Of a stretch of 64,000 nucleotides of DNA, positions 22,560-33,570 are shown one piece after another. The stretch is from the NCBI GenBank assembly GCA_026075535.2, contig AP026542.1, positions 3,286,001-3,350,000 of the forward strand. Reading direction: 5' to 3'. Numbering within the stretch: position 1 is the first letter of the stretch; the number at the start of each line of letters is the position of its first letter. Below the pieces are notes generated by a model. It made no database searches. It was not told the DNA's origin and was given only the letters and a program-made list of their open reading frames with translations. The translations under genes and the position numbers were made by a program. The DNA comes from Tricholoma matsutake (lineage: Eukaryota > Basidiomycota > Agaricomycetes > Agaricales > Tricholomataceae).

Positions 22560-23681
22560 CAAAAAAATTGGATGTCTTTCAGATATCTGTACCATTTTCT
22601 GCCTCCCACCTATCAAGTGCTTCTGTCTTAGTCATCTCTGAACCAGGTCCATTCATCATGTTCCTTTCCATAACCTTCATATCATACAAGGTATTGTACA
22701 CCCCATCCTCTTTGTCTGGCATCCACGATCTTATTGATGAACCATTCCTCAATTCCATCCTCAGTAATGACAGGGCATGGTCTGGAGAGTTCATGATCAG
22801 GGAATAGGATGGGATCGTTGGGGATAAAACATTTCCAAGAGGTTGGCGTGGAATCCAGGGAATGTGTTAGGGTTGTTGGGTAGTTTCAGTGTATACTCTG
22901 AACATTCTGGGTAGGTATGGGTGACTGTATATGGTCCATCATGTCATGGCATGAATTTGGCAACTCGTTGCTTGCCTTTTTGCTTATAGATATGTCATCT
23001 ATTCTCTGTGGATAGCATGACTTGGTCTCCCACCTTGTAGATCTCTTCAGGGGCACGGTGTTCATTAGCATGATATGCCTGGCAAACCTTGGCTGTTAAG
23101 AGGTTGTTTTGTGCTTCTTGAACATCAAGGGCCAGATGAGTAATGATGTGCACAGTGATTTGTTCAGTGGAAGTATCATTAGGTATGGTACCGATTGGAG
23201 AAATGATGCCTGGTGACCTCCCAGTTTTGAGTTGGAAGCCAGAGAATCCAGTGGAGGCATTCATTGTATCCATGATGGCAAAACAGATGTGAGGGAGTTT
23301 CTTCAACCACCCCTTTTGGTTGTTGTCAACATGATATTGTATGGCTTGGTTAACCATTTTGTTGGTGCATTCATTGCTTCTGGTATAAGCCATTGCACAT
23401 GCTGCCAATGTGGCATCAGGAAGTGGATCAGGCATTCTAGACAAGGCATCAGCAGCTTTATTGTCTTCTCCTCGAATATAGGTGATGTCATAATCAAAGT
23501 CTGAAAGGTACATTGACCATCACATCTGTCTCCTAGCCATCTCTTTTTGTGATTGGAAATATTCAAGAGTTCTGTGATTGGTGTAGACTTCAAAGTGGGT
23601 GTTAACAAGGTAAGATCTCCATCTCTTCAGAGATTTGACTATAGCAAGAAGTTCCTTCTCATGAACTGGATAATTCTTCTC
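22560..23681 (-). pseudogene. G1 RNase H end, deleted integrase and chromodomain
   Basis: RNase H part reads KNYPVHEKELLAIVKSLKRW (23660-23600) and DYDITYIRGEDNKAADALSR. Immediately afterwards (about 23370) the frame jumps to MVNQAIQYHVDNNQKGW. In G2 these blocks are about 800 bp apart and enclose the integrase zinc and catalytic core, so G1 has lost the integrase active site. The integrase C-terminal region (LDVQEAQNNLLTAKVCQAYH..YKVGDQVMLS) and a chromodomain-like end (KTEALDRWEAENGTDI, about 22590) follow. Confidence 0.82.
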
Positions 23682-23689
23682 GGCATTAT

Positions 23690-25284
23690 TAGGGTGTAGC
23701 ATGGGTCACATCATGGGTAAAATTTAACACACTGCACCCACACCTATCAACACCGCACCTGTTCTAACACCACAACCGCGGTGACAGGTTTAACCCATGG
23801 TCTGTCATGAAACACCGCAGGTGTGACACCACATATATACACCGTGGTTTTGATCACATTTTTGCCTTGTATTTAGACATTCTACACTGTTGAACATCCT
23901 GTATTTGTATTATATAACCCCTGTACTAACTTAACTACACCTTGTATACAATATCTAAGCCACAGACAATAAATATTTTTACAGAGGGACTTTATTTAAT
24001 GATCTTTTTAAAAAAAAGACACCTCCACTGCTCGAGAAGAGTGATGGCAGAATTTGTGTATTTCATAATTCTATACAATACAATACTAAAAAAAAGACAA
24101 AACACTGTCTAGCTCACAGCAAGGTGGGGGAGGGGAGGTCCTTCCCCTTCTTTGCAGTAGTGCCCCTGCCCCTCACAGATGGCAGCCCTCCCCCACATTG
24201 TGTCCCCTCATTGTGTCCCTCCCATTGTAATGTTGCCCCTGCCCCTTATAGGCAGCATGCCTCTCTCCCATCATGGTCTCCCCACCTCCTCCCTGCCTCC
24301 TGTTGCTGTTGTCATCCCATCCTTGTCCTTGTCCCTGTCGTCTCGTTGTCATCTGGTTTGTTGTTGTCCTTTCATTGTTGTGCCCTCGTCATTTGTTCCC
24401 ACTTGTCTCCCATTGGCCCCATTGTTACTGTCTCATTGCTCTCCATTCCACACTGTGAGCAGTTGCTCATGGTGGTGGATGGGGGTGCTGTTTGTTGCAC
24501 CTGAGGCTGGGAGCAAGTGAGGCATCATCCATTGTGTATGGCCATGGGTTGTTGTGTTGTTGGAACATGAGCAAAACCTATAATAGCTGACCTAAGTTTA
24601 GTAAAAAGAATAAGAAATGAACATAAAAAAACTTGCCTGGGCCAGTTTGTGTGTGACCCCTCCCCTCCCCATTGCCTTCGTTCCCACTGCGATTCATTCC
24701 CCCCATTCCTCCTGCCAGTCCATGGTGGTGATGCCTGCTCCATCTCATTGTCTCCATCCCCATCACTCCCCATTTCCACCCCGCGAGCAGTTTCTCATGG
24801 CGGTGCTTGTGGGTGCTGTGGTCATGTGGTTGTTGTCATTGTGGGGGTGGTCATGGTCATGGTAGTTGCATCATTGTAAGTTAAAACCTGTAAACAATGC
24901 AAATGAAGTTAGTTGAATAAAGAAAAACAAGATATGAACAAAGAAAAACCTATCTGGGGCCCAAATGACTTTGATCATTGTTTGGTTCATTTGCTTTGTG
25001 TCACCGGTGTGGGCAGTAGTTAGAACCTAAAAACTCAGTTAGTTGTGAAATAAGAATGAAAATACTTACAAATGACAAAGTTCATCGTTGTTTCTCACAA
25101 TGGTGGTTCATTGATCAATGTCCAGCATCTTCTGTGGCTGGTGACTTGAATACCCATTAATACCCACAACACCACCAAAATGGGTATGGTGTGTCACACA
25201 TATGGTATTTCAGCAACTGTACCTGTACCTGTCAAACCCACTGCCTAGTTACCACAGGTTGACCCACACCTGTGCTTTACCCTA
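23690..25284. mobile_element. Non-autonomous hAT-type element in G1, 1595 bp
   Basis: Ends TAGGGTGTAGC and TAGGGTAAAGC (inverted) with 8-bp TSDs GGCATTAT (23682-23689) and GGCATCAT (25285-25292), one base different. Subterminal regions repeat GACCCACACCTGTG/ACCACACCTGC-like words. It splits the G1 RNase H region between DSYQLND and AEKNYPVHEKEL. The interior holds several intron-like stretches on the minus strand (25070-25027, 24960-24895 and 24640-24580) and the near-palindrome TGTGAGCAGTTGCTCA (24455) and GCGAGCAGTTTCTC (24782). No transposase frame is visible. Confidence 0.85.
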
Positions 25285-25292
25285 GGCATCAT

Positions 25293-26330
25293 TTAGTTGG
25301 TAAGAGTCATATGCAACTGGGCAGGCTGTTTCCCAAGTTTTTCTGAAACTCAGGACAGCTCCAGTTCAATGGTCACTTGCATCAGTGGTAACATAGATGT
25401 TGGAGGTAGAGTCATCATAGTCAATGACAGTGAGGCAATCTACACCAAGCACTAATTTCTTGATATGTTCAAATGCAGATTGATGTTCACTCATCCATTC
25501 TGGGAAGATTTTATCACATTCCTTGGTAGTGAGTGAGGATACTGGTATATTCTGCCAATTGGAAAGGAAAATGGCAATGTATTGGGTCAATCCTAAGAAC
25601 CCATGGACATTAGTGGCAGTTGTTGGTTGAGGCCAGTTTGTGATGTGGTCAGTCTTCTTGGGGTCAGGTAAAATACCTCTCCCAGAGACAATATGCCCCA
25701 GAAAGGACAATTCAGTGGTGAATAGAATCAATGTGTCTGGATTGCAATAGATGTTTGCAATCCTTAATGCTTGCAAAATGAGGGTACAGCTGTGTTCATG
25801 TTCCTCAAGTGTTTGTGACCAAATGATAATGTTGTCAAGGTACACATGGCAGATCCTGCCTATGTGTTCTCTAAGAGCATCTGTCATTTGGCATTGATGA
25901 GTGGCCAGGGCATTGCAGCCACCCTTGGGGCATAACATTCTATTCGTATAGTCCCCAGGGAGTTTGTACAGCAGTGAGGTGAACATCATCTGGGTGGACA
26001 TGAGTATAGAAAAAGGAGTTTGTCATGTCCATTTTGCCAAATGTCTTTCCTTTCCCACAGTTGGCAAATATGTCATCGATGCGGGGTAAGGGGAAATTGT
26101 CTCAGATAGTATTGCTGTTGAGTCGTTTACCCAATGGGGAGGTGTGGTCAGGTCTGGTATTCCCCCATGATACTTTGGAACACAGAAGGCAGGGGAAGCA
26201 TACTCTGATGAGGAGGGATGCATATGGCCAGAGGCAAGATGTTCATCTAAAAGTTTCTTCCAAGAAACCTGATATTTCTTGGGTGCAGCATATCCTCTAC
26301 CATTGGTTACTTGGGTAGAATCTTTCAATT
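25293..26330 (-). pseudogene. G1 reverse transcriptase
   Basis: Reads SSEYASPAFCVPKYHGGIPDL, then HVYLDNIIIWSQTLEEHEHS, and the RNase H entry FEHIKKLVLGVDCLTVIDYD..VTTDASDH. The active-site box is Y-L-D-N (25831-25842) where G2 has Y-L-D-D, so catalysis is probably lost. A frame break occurs near 26010. It joins the RNase H part at 23681 once the hAT-type element is removed. Confidence 0.82.
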
Positions 26331-26539
26331 GTATATGGTAAAAAATGTGTTCTGGAAGGTTATCAATGTTGTTAGGAAGTCAGAGAGGGAAGTGATCAAT
26401 GAACTTGAGGTTCATCTGGGCATACTTTGATTTGAGTACTTCCTGAAAAGCAATGGACTCAATACAATCTCTTACTGCAGCCATAATGGGGCGGGGAGAA
26501 GATATCCAGCAAGAGTAGGTTTCTCAGGACTCTCAAGTG

Positions 26540-27968
26540 TTACTGGTTTGGGAATTCAGGTTGTCTTTGGTGTGGGTGGAAGTGTCACTCTTGGTTGCAT
26601 GGGGGATTGTAGGATTCACAAGATCATACCCAGAATGCTTATCTATAGCAGTTCTTGCATGGGTGTCATCACAATGTGTTCTGAAGAAAGGAATGGCATT
26701 CCTAATATAAGTGGTATTGGCAATCCTACATTCACTTTAATTCACATAGTCCTAGATAACCATTGTCCTTGTCCTGATTGCACCTCAAGCTTCACATATT
26801 CCTTGCACCTTAATGGAGATTCTGATAGAGATAATAGGTTGTCTTCAGCTGGAGGGAGTCGGTATCAACAGAGTCCCAGGCTGTCGACAAGTTCAGAACT
26901 AATCACTGCAGATGGGGAGCCAATATCAATAAGGGCTTGTATAGGAATAGGGAGTTTGGAAATATGAGGTCCAGTGGCAGTCAATTAAACATATAGATGA
27001 GGGACAGTAAAGGGTATCTTGGGAGAATCGGCAACATATGAGTCAGTTTTGTCATCCTGAATTTCACCCTCAATGTATGTGGTGGTGATCTTGAGGGTGG
27101 CTGTGGAAGCCATTTCCAGGGTGAGGGTGCAGTATGAATCAACATCGGGCCAGGTATTGTTGGTTTTCGTAGGACATTGATCAGCTTGGTGTCCCACATA
27201 AAAGGTTCGACAATGTGTACAACCAGAGTGTTCATTCAAGAGTTTCCTCTTGTTGATGGTGAGTGCAGGGAGGAATTTGTAGTTGACAACAGAGCTAACT
27301 CCAGAAGCTGAACCTCATTGTTGAGGATCTGTAATCCAGGAGAGAAGGTCCTTCTTCTCTCCATGACGTGCAGCATGTGCAGTGTTATTCACATCGATGA
27401 GCTTCTGAGTGCAGGCATCCTCAGCGTGCATCTGATCATCTCTCTCCTTCACTTTGATAGACCAAGCTGCAAGGTCCATGGATAAGGTGGGTTCATTGCT
27501 GAGGTTGAGGTGAAGGTTGGGGTGGAGATTAGATTGAAGTTGTAATTTGAGTGCATCTCTAGAGAGTGCATGAGTAGGATGTGGAGAGTATGGCATTCAA
27601 GTTCTCCATTTCGATCTTCCAATCAATAAAAACTTTACTTCCCTGTTTTGAGGAGAGGATTTTCTCAAGATGTTGTGAGCACAGTTCATGTCTAGAATGA
27701 GAGCAGAGAGTTTCCTTAGATATTCCTTGAGTGAGAGGGAATCAATCCAAGTTTGGTCAGCTTGATACCAACCAATGAGTTGGGGTTTAAACATCCCTTT
27801 AGCAACAAAATTCACTATCTCTGCAGGGGTCTTACCCACATGTTTCATGTACCATTTACATGCCAGCATCCAAGATCACAAAATGAGAGGAGTGATTTTA
27901 CCAGTGGTGAGCATGGGACAGTCCTTCATCTTTACAACCTGAACTTCAGCAAAGGTTTGAGTAGACAT
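26540..27968 (-). pseudogene. G1 gag and protease region
   Basis: Gag begins at Met 27968 (MSTQTFAEVQVVKMKDCPML), the counterpart of the G2 gag start. It continues through GWYQADQTWIDSLSLKEYLR and DAWSIKVKERDDQMH-type sequence (27480-27400). A zinc-knuckle-like CTHCRTFYVGHQADQCP lies at about 27220-27170. The protease region follows downstream, but I cannot read an intact D-S/T-G motif in it. Frames change at about 27597 and 26985. Confidence 0.7.
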
Positions 27969-27984
27969 GTCAAGATGTGATTGT

Positions 27985-28283
27985 CAATATATGGTACATT
28001 TTGAGGAAATGGCAGCAGATGTAACAGTAATGAAATTGGTAGAGTTGGTGGAGTCGGTAGACAGTGATGGTGATGGTGACAGTGACAGTGAGGAGGGTAG
28101 AGGGTTTGCAGTATTCAATCCTTGATCTCAACAGGTAGTGGTTAGAACTTGTAGTTCAGCAGGTAAACTCAACTGAATCAGTCTTCTCCTCTCTCTCCTT
28201 GTAATGAGGGGAGTAGGGGTTGAAGATAGCCAAGACAGAGTGGAGTGGTCATCAAGCAGAAGAGTATTGATGTCAAAAAAAAG
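27985..28283 (-). other. G1 5' untranslated leader
   Basis: Lies between the gag start and the 5' LTR edge at 28284. Directly inside the LTR the minus strand reads CTTTTTTTTGACATC; G2 has nearly the same 15 bases at the same place. It does not look like the usual initiator-tRNA primer site. Confidence 0.6.
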
Positions 28284-28771
28284 TGAAAGGTTGCCTGGTT
28301 AGGGAACCTCACTCAGTAGTCAGACAGACAGACAGGAATAGGTCATCTTCATTGCAGAGAGTAAGGGATGTTAATACTGTACAATAATTAACTATACCTT
28401 TATTGCAGAGAGGAAGGGACAGGGCAATGAAGGGGAAAACACTCTACTACCTATAGTATTCTAAATATAGCTTTCTGCCTTGTACATATTGAGAAAAAGG
28501 CCACATCAAGACTTGGAATGATGGGAATGGGTCATTCTCAGAAATTGATGGCAGTGATGAGAATTTGATGGGAATTATGATGGGAATGATAGGGGGTGCA
28601 GATTGATGCAGAATTGATGGGAATGTGATATCAATGCATAGTGGGTGTTGTTTCATGGTCCGATTCTATATTTAGCATTTCTTTGATGTGGATATTGATG
28701 TGTGTGTGCATTGGAGTGTTTTTGGTATATATGGTTGTTTTGTGTGGGCATTATGTGTGTTGGTGTGTACA
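28284..28771 (-). repeat. G1 5' LTR, larger part (rest at 37015-37072)
   Basis: Starts TGAAAGGTTGCCTGG and matches 21965-22480 until GGTGTGTACA, where G2 is inserted. The remainder (GCTGTTTTG...ACTTACA) resumes right after G2. The target GTACA is duplicated at 28767-28771 and 37010-37014. Confidence 0.9.
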
Positions 28772-29618
28772 TGGAAGGATGCCAAGTTTGGCAGCCTACA
28801 CTAGACTTAGGTTTACTAAAAGACAGGATCAAATTATCTTTGTTGCATGGAAGTAGGAACCATAAGTTACTACAAATAAAAGAATAGGAAGTTACTATAC
28901 CTTCATTGCATGGAAGTAGGAACGAAGGTTAAGGAATAAAAAATAAGTAATATATAAGAAAAAGATTGACCGTGTAAGTAAAAGGCCACATCAAACATAG
29001 TGTGTGATTTGGGAAGGCCACATTGGGCATAGTCACAAAATAGGAAGGTACTGCATCAATAGGATAATGTTGGCACTGCTGGATGTGGATAGAAGGGTAA
29101 TAAGGATGTATGGTGCCGTTGCCAGGATGCATGTCACCGGTTGTTGTTGTTGTATTTGCCGGTGGCTGTGCCGGCGGTGAGGGTGATTGTGTCAGCAATG
29201 TGTGTGGCTGTGTCAATGCCATGGGAGTGTGTTGGCAGCATAGGGTGGCCATAACTCACTTAACACAGACATTGGTATATCTGGTGTTGGTGAGTCATTT
29301 ATGTGCCGTATGTGGCTATGCTATCGCCGGTGGCTGTGCCAGCGGCAAGGGTGGTTGTATCGGCGATGTGTGTGGCTGTGCCAGCACCGTGGAAGTGTTT
29401 AACAGTGGTGTAGTAATGTAACACAGACATTGGTATGTCTGGTGTTGGTGAGTTGTTTATGTGCCGTAGGTGGCTGTGATATCGCCGGTGGCTGTGTTGG
29501 CGGCGAGGGTGGTTGTGTCAGTGATGTGTGTGGTGTGCTGGTGCAGTGGAAGTGTGTAACAGTGGCATAGGTAAATTAACTTGTCGTAATGTTGTGAGTC
29601 TGTGGGGCCAGACTTACA
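28772..29618 (-). repeat. G2 3' LTR (847 bp)
   Basis: Pairs with 36162-37009. It contains three diverged tandem units that begin GGTGGCTGTG at 29161, 29329 and 29487 (spacing 168 and 158 bp), rich in GGTGTTGGTGAG-like G runs. Confidence 0.92.
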
Positions 29619-29639
29619 CTCCTCCCCACTTGAAAAAAT

Positions 29640-31320
29640 TGTGTGGGTCTCAGACCTCTGTCCCATTTTCATCTTCCCACTGGTCAAGGGCATCAGTGTC
29701 AGCCATTTCAGAGCTGGGGCGCCACTTGTCATGTTCTTTCCCATATCCTTCATAACGGACAAGGTATTGTACACCCCTGCCGCATCGGCGTGCATCCACA
29801 ATTTTGTCAATGTACTATTCCTTGGTGCCATCTTCAGTGACAATTGGCATTGGCCGAGCTGGCTCCCAGTCAGGGAAGAGGAGTGGGTCATTGGGGACAT
29901 ATCATTTTAGTAGGTGTGCATGGAACCCAGGGAAGGTGTTGGGGTTGTTGGGAAGTTTGAGAGTGTATTTGGAGCATTCAGGGAAGGTAGGTGTGACCAT
30001 GTAGGGGCCATTGTGTTGCGGCATGAATTTGGCAACTTGTGTTTTGCCTTTGCATTTGTAATTGTGGCAGCAATTTTCAGTGGAGAGCATGACAATGTCG
30101 CCGACCTCGTAGACATCCTCCAGCGCCTGGTGCTCATTGGTGTGATATGCCTGGCAAATTTTGGCAGCAAGGAGGTTGTCCTGTGCTTCCTGAACATTGA
30201 GGTGGACATGTGTAATGATGTTGTGTGCAGTGATCTGCTCAGCGGTGGCATTTTTGGCGAGGGGCACAATAGGCGGGATGATGCATGGAGATCAGCTGGT
30301 TTTGAGTTGGAAACCAGAGAAGCCAGTGGATGCATTCATGGTGTTCATGATGGTGAACTGTACATGGGGGAGTTTAGCTAGCCAGCCCTTCTGGTTGTTG
30401 TCAACATGGTACCAAATGGCTTGGTTCACGGTTCTGTTTGTCTGTTCACTGCTGCCATCAGTTTCAGGGTGATAGGATGTGGACATTTTTAGTTTAACAC
30501 CGGTGAGCTTGTGGAGTGCAGTCCAAAGGTCGGCAGTGAAACGTGCATCTCTGTCAGAGATGAGGTGTAGCATGAGGCCATTTTTGCAGTACCATTTGTC
30601 AAAGAGAACAATGGTGACCTGGGCAGTGGTATATGAGGAGTGAATGCCGACGATGCGTATGTCAGCACCAAGGAGGTCTGTCATGGTCAGGATGGTGTCC
30701 TTTCCATTCTCCTCTGGTAGTGGGCCAATGAAATCCAGGGTGACAGTGTCGAAGCGGTCGTCAGGTACTGGTAGTGGGTGCAAGGGACTGGTGGGTTTTG
30801 TGGTCCAGTTTTTGTTTCGCTGGCACTTGGTGCATGATGGGATGTATGCATTTTCCAAGTCCTGGTGCATGTTTGTCCAGTAATAAGAGCCACGGAGGGA
30901 TTCATAGCTTTTGTCAAAGCTGAAATGTCCCAAGGTATCATGTGCCAGGTTGTAGAGTAGTTTGCATACCTTGAGATCTTGTGGGATCACAAGTCAGCGG
31001 CTGACATAGAGGAGTTGATCAGTGAGGGTTGCCCCTTCGATGCTCCTCATGTCAATGTCCTTCATAAGTTGTTTGGCAAAGGAATCAGTCTCATAGCCGG
31101 TGATGATGGCATCAAGAAGTGACTGGTCTGCAGCAATGTTTAGTATGCCAGCGGCATGTGTAGCCAGTGCATTGCATGTGTATGTGATTGCGCAGGCAGC
31201 GAGGCATGCATCTGGTGTGGCATCAGGCATGCAGGATAGTGCATCTGCAGTGGTGTTTTCTTTGCCATGGATATAGGTAATGGTGTAGTCAAAATCAGCC
31301 ATGTACATTGACCATCTCAT
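29640..31320 (-). pseudogene. G2 integrase and chromodomain
   Basis: Order from 31320: end of RNase H (YTITYIHGKENTTADALSC), integrase zinc region (LAHDTLGHFSFDKSYESLRG..CTKCQRNKNW), catalytic core with DTVTLDFIGPLPEENGK, LISDRDARFTADLW and the Glu in TDGSSEQTNRTVNQA. The integrase C-terminal part contains YEVGDIVMLSTENC and the chromodomain (YIDKIVDARRCGRGVQYLV, WEDENGTEV) ends near 29660. Stops lie near 30993, 30290, 29905 and 29815; three of them are TGA where the frame suggests CGA. Confidence 0.87.
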
Positions 31321-32682
31321 TTGTCATCTTGACATCTCCTTCTGTGATTGGAACTATTTGAGTGTTCAGTGGTTGGTGAAGACCTCAAAATGGGCACCGA
31401 GGAGGTAGGATCTCCATTTCTTAAATGCCTTGACAATGGCAAGGAGTTCCTTCTCATGAACAGGGTAATTCTTCTCGGTGTCGTTGAGTTGGTAGGAGTC
31501 GTAGGTGACTGGTCTCACAGTTTCCCAAGTTGCACTGAAACTCAACATGGCGCCAGTTTGGCGGTCACTGGCATCAGTGGTGACATAGATGTTTGATGTC
31601 TTGTCTTTGTAGTTAATTATGGTGAGACAGTCAGCGCCAAGAACCAGGTCTTTGATGTGTTCAAAGGCAGCCTGGTGTTTAGTGGTCCATGGGGGGAATT
31701 CCCAGTCACATTCCTTGGTGGTGAGTGGTGTGAGTATGCTTGTATATTCAGTGAGTGCCGGAAGGAAGGTGTAAATGTATCCGGTGAGTCCCAGGAACCC
31801 CCTGACATTGGTGGCAGTCATTGGTTGTGGCCAAGATGCAATTTGGTCAGTTTTGCAGGGGTCAGGTTTGATACCTGTCCCCGAGATGACATGACCAAGG
31901 AAACATAATTCAGTGGCGAAGAGGTTGGATTCTGCCTGATTGCAGTAGATACTGGCTTTTTGGAGGGCTTCAAGAATGGCGGTGCAGTTTCATTCATGTT
32001 CCTCCAGAGTCTGTGACCATATGATGATATCATCAAGATACACATGGTGAATCTTGCCAATGAGTTCTCGTAGTGCATCAGTCATTCAGCACTGATGTGT
32101 GGCCAGAGCATTGCATCAACCCTGTGGCATGATGGTCCACTCATAAAGTCCCCATGGTGTTCTTACGGCAGTGAGGTGAATGTTGTTAGGGTGTACTTGT
32201 GTCTGGAAGAAGAAGTTCATCATGTACATCTTGCCAAATATTTTTCCCTTCCTGCAGTTGGCGAGTATATCGTCTATGCAGGGTAGGGGGAAGTTGTCTC
32301 GTACAGTGTTACTGTTGAGTGCTCAGTAGTTGTTCACCCACCGAGGGTCGACTGTTAAGTCAGGTACCCCGGCAATGTATTTCAGCACGCAGAATGCTGG
32401 TGAGGCGAATTCTGAGGAGGATGGCCAAATGTGGCCAGCCTTGAGGTGGTTATCCAGCAGTCTCTTCCAAGGTTCTTGGTATTTCTTGGGAGCTGCATAT
32501 CCCTTGCCATTGTTGACCTTGGTGGGGTCTTTGAGTCGGATGCGGTGGAACATGTGGCCAGGAATATCTTCAGTGCTATCAGGGAGACAAAGTGGGAAGC
32601 AGTTGGCAAATTTGAGTTTCATTTTTGCATCTCTCTCTTTGAGGAGTTCTTGGAATGCTAGGCCTTCAATGTGGTCTCGCAC
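31321..32682 (-). pseudogene. G2 reverse transcriptase and RNase H
   Basis: Reads KKYQEPWKRLLDNHLKAGHI, then SSEFASPAFCVLKYIAGVPD and the intact active-site box YLDDIIIWSQTLEEHE (32034-32045 for the YLDD). The RNase H entry reads NIYVTTDASDRQTGAMLSF and later KNYPVHEKELLAIVKAFKKW. Stops at about 32325, 32130, 32090, 31990 and 31370-31325 kill it. It copies the element RNA to DNA in the Ty3/gypsy cycle. Confidence 0.88.
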
Positions 32683-32799
32683 AGTGGCCGTGATGGGTCC
32701 GGGGAGAAGGCATCCAGCAAGTGCTGGTGCTCCAGAGTTTTCCAGTGTGGGTGGTTTTGGAGTCCAAATTTTCTTTGGTGTTGGTGGAGGTGTAACCCA

Positions 32800-33570
32800 T
32801 TATTTGCCCTGGGGCCGGGGTGTTCGAGAGGGTGGATTTAGGAGGTCAAAACTGGAGCATTTGTCAATGGCGGTTTGCTCATGGGCATCAATCATGATCT
32901 GTTCTGATGAAAGAAATGGCATTCCTAATATAATGGGGAATGATAATTCCTTATTTACTTTCATCTTGTGGACTCCCAATTTCCATATTCCCTGGTCTGA
33001 TTGCAGCTCTAATTTGACATACTCCTCACAGTTGATTTTCTGCTGGGTCAATGATGACATGTTATTTTCCTTTTTTGGGAGAGGATAATGTCGGAGGCCG
33101 AGATGCTCACAGAGTTCAAGGCTAATTACTGTGCAGGGGCAACCAATGTCCATCAGTGGATAGATTTTAATGGGGAATTTGGTGATGAGGGGGCCAGTGG
33201 CGTAGAGGGTAGGAAATAGGTGTGATACAGTCAAGGGGACATCAGCAGGGGGAGGGACATACAAGTCGGTTTTGTTGTCCTCCACCGCCGCTTTTGTTGC
33301 TGCTGCCAGCACCGTGAGTGTGATGTATGTCTCGGTGTTGGGCCAGGTGTTGTCTGCTTTCATGGGACAGTCAGGGTTCTTGTGGCTGGCATACAATTTC
33401 TGGCATTGTGTGCAGCTGGCATGTTTTTCAAGGATTGCCCATTCTTCGAGTGTGAGGGCAGGGAGGCGCTTCTTCTCAACCTGTTTTGTTTTGCTGGGGC
33501 CGGCAGTGGGAGAGTTTCTCTTCACTGGCGGGTCAGTGAGTCAAGAAAGTAGGTCTTTCTTCTCGCCATG
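32800..33570 (-). pseudogene. G2 gag zinc region and aspartic protease
   Basis: The frame is open from 33525 to 32800. It holds a Cys/His cluster (HASCTQCQKLYASHKNPDCP, about 33440-33380) and then a retropepsin-like domain with PLMDIGCPCTVISLELCEHL (about 33165-33110), the Asp being in D-I-G. The C-terminal part (GMPFLSSEQIMIDAHEQTA) leads to the RT. The segment 33526-33570 is the last gag piece before the unidentified insert. Confidence 0.8.

Noticed and set aside
24124..24879. Plus-strand Pro/Ser/Leu/Cys-rich ORFs
   Set aside because: Low-complexity CCCCT/ATTGT sequence inside a hAT-type element, with intron-like stretches on the opposite strand; no domain.
29902..30381. Overlapping ORFs in other frames of the G2 integrase C-terminus
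   Set aside because: Shadows of the integrase frame that carries YEVGDIVMLS.
32330..33088. 252-codon plus-strand ORF
   Set aside because: It is antisense to the G2 protease-RT frame, which has clear motifs, so it is a shadow.
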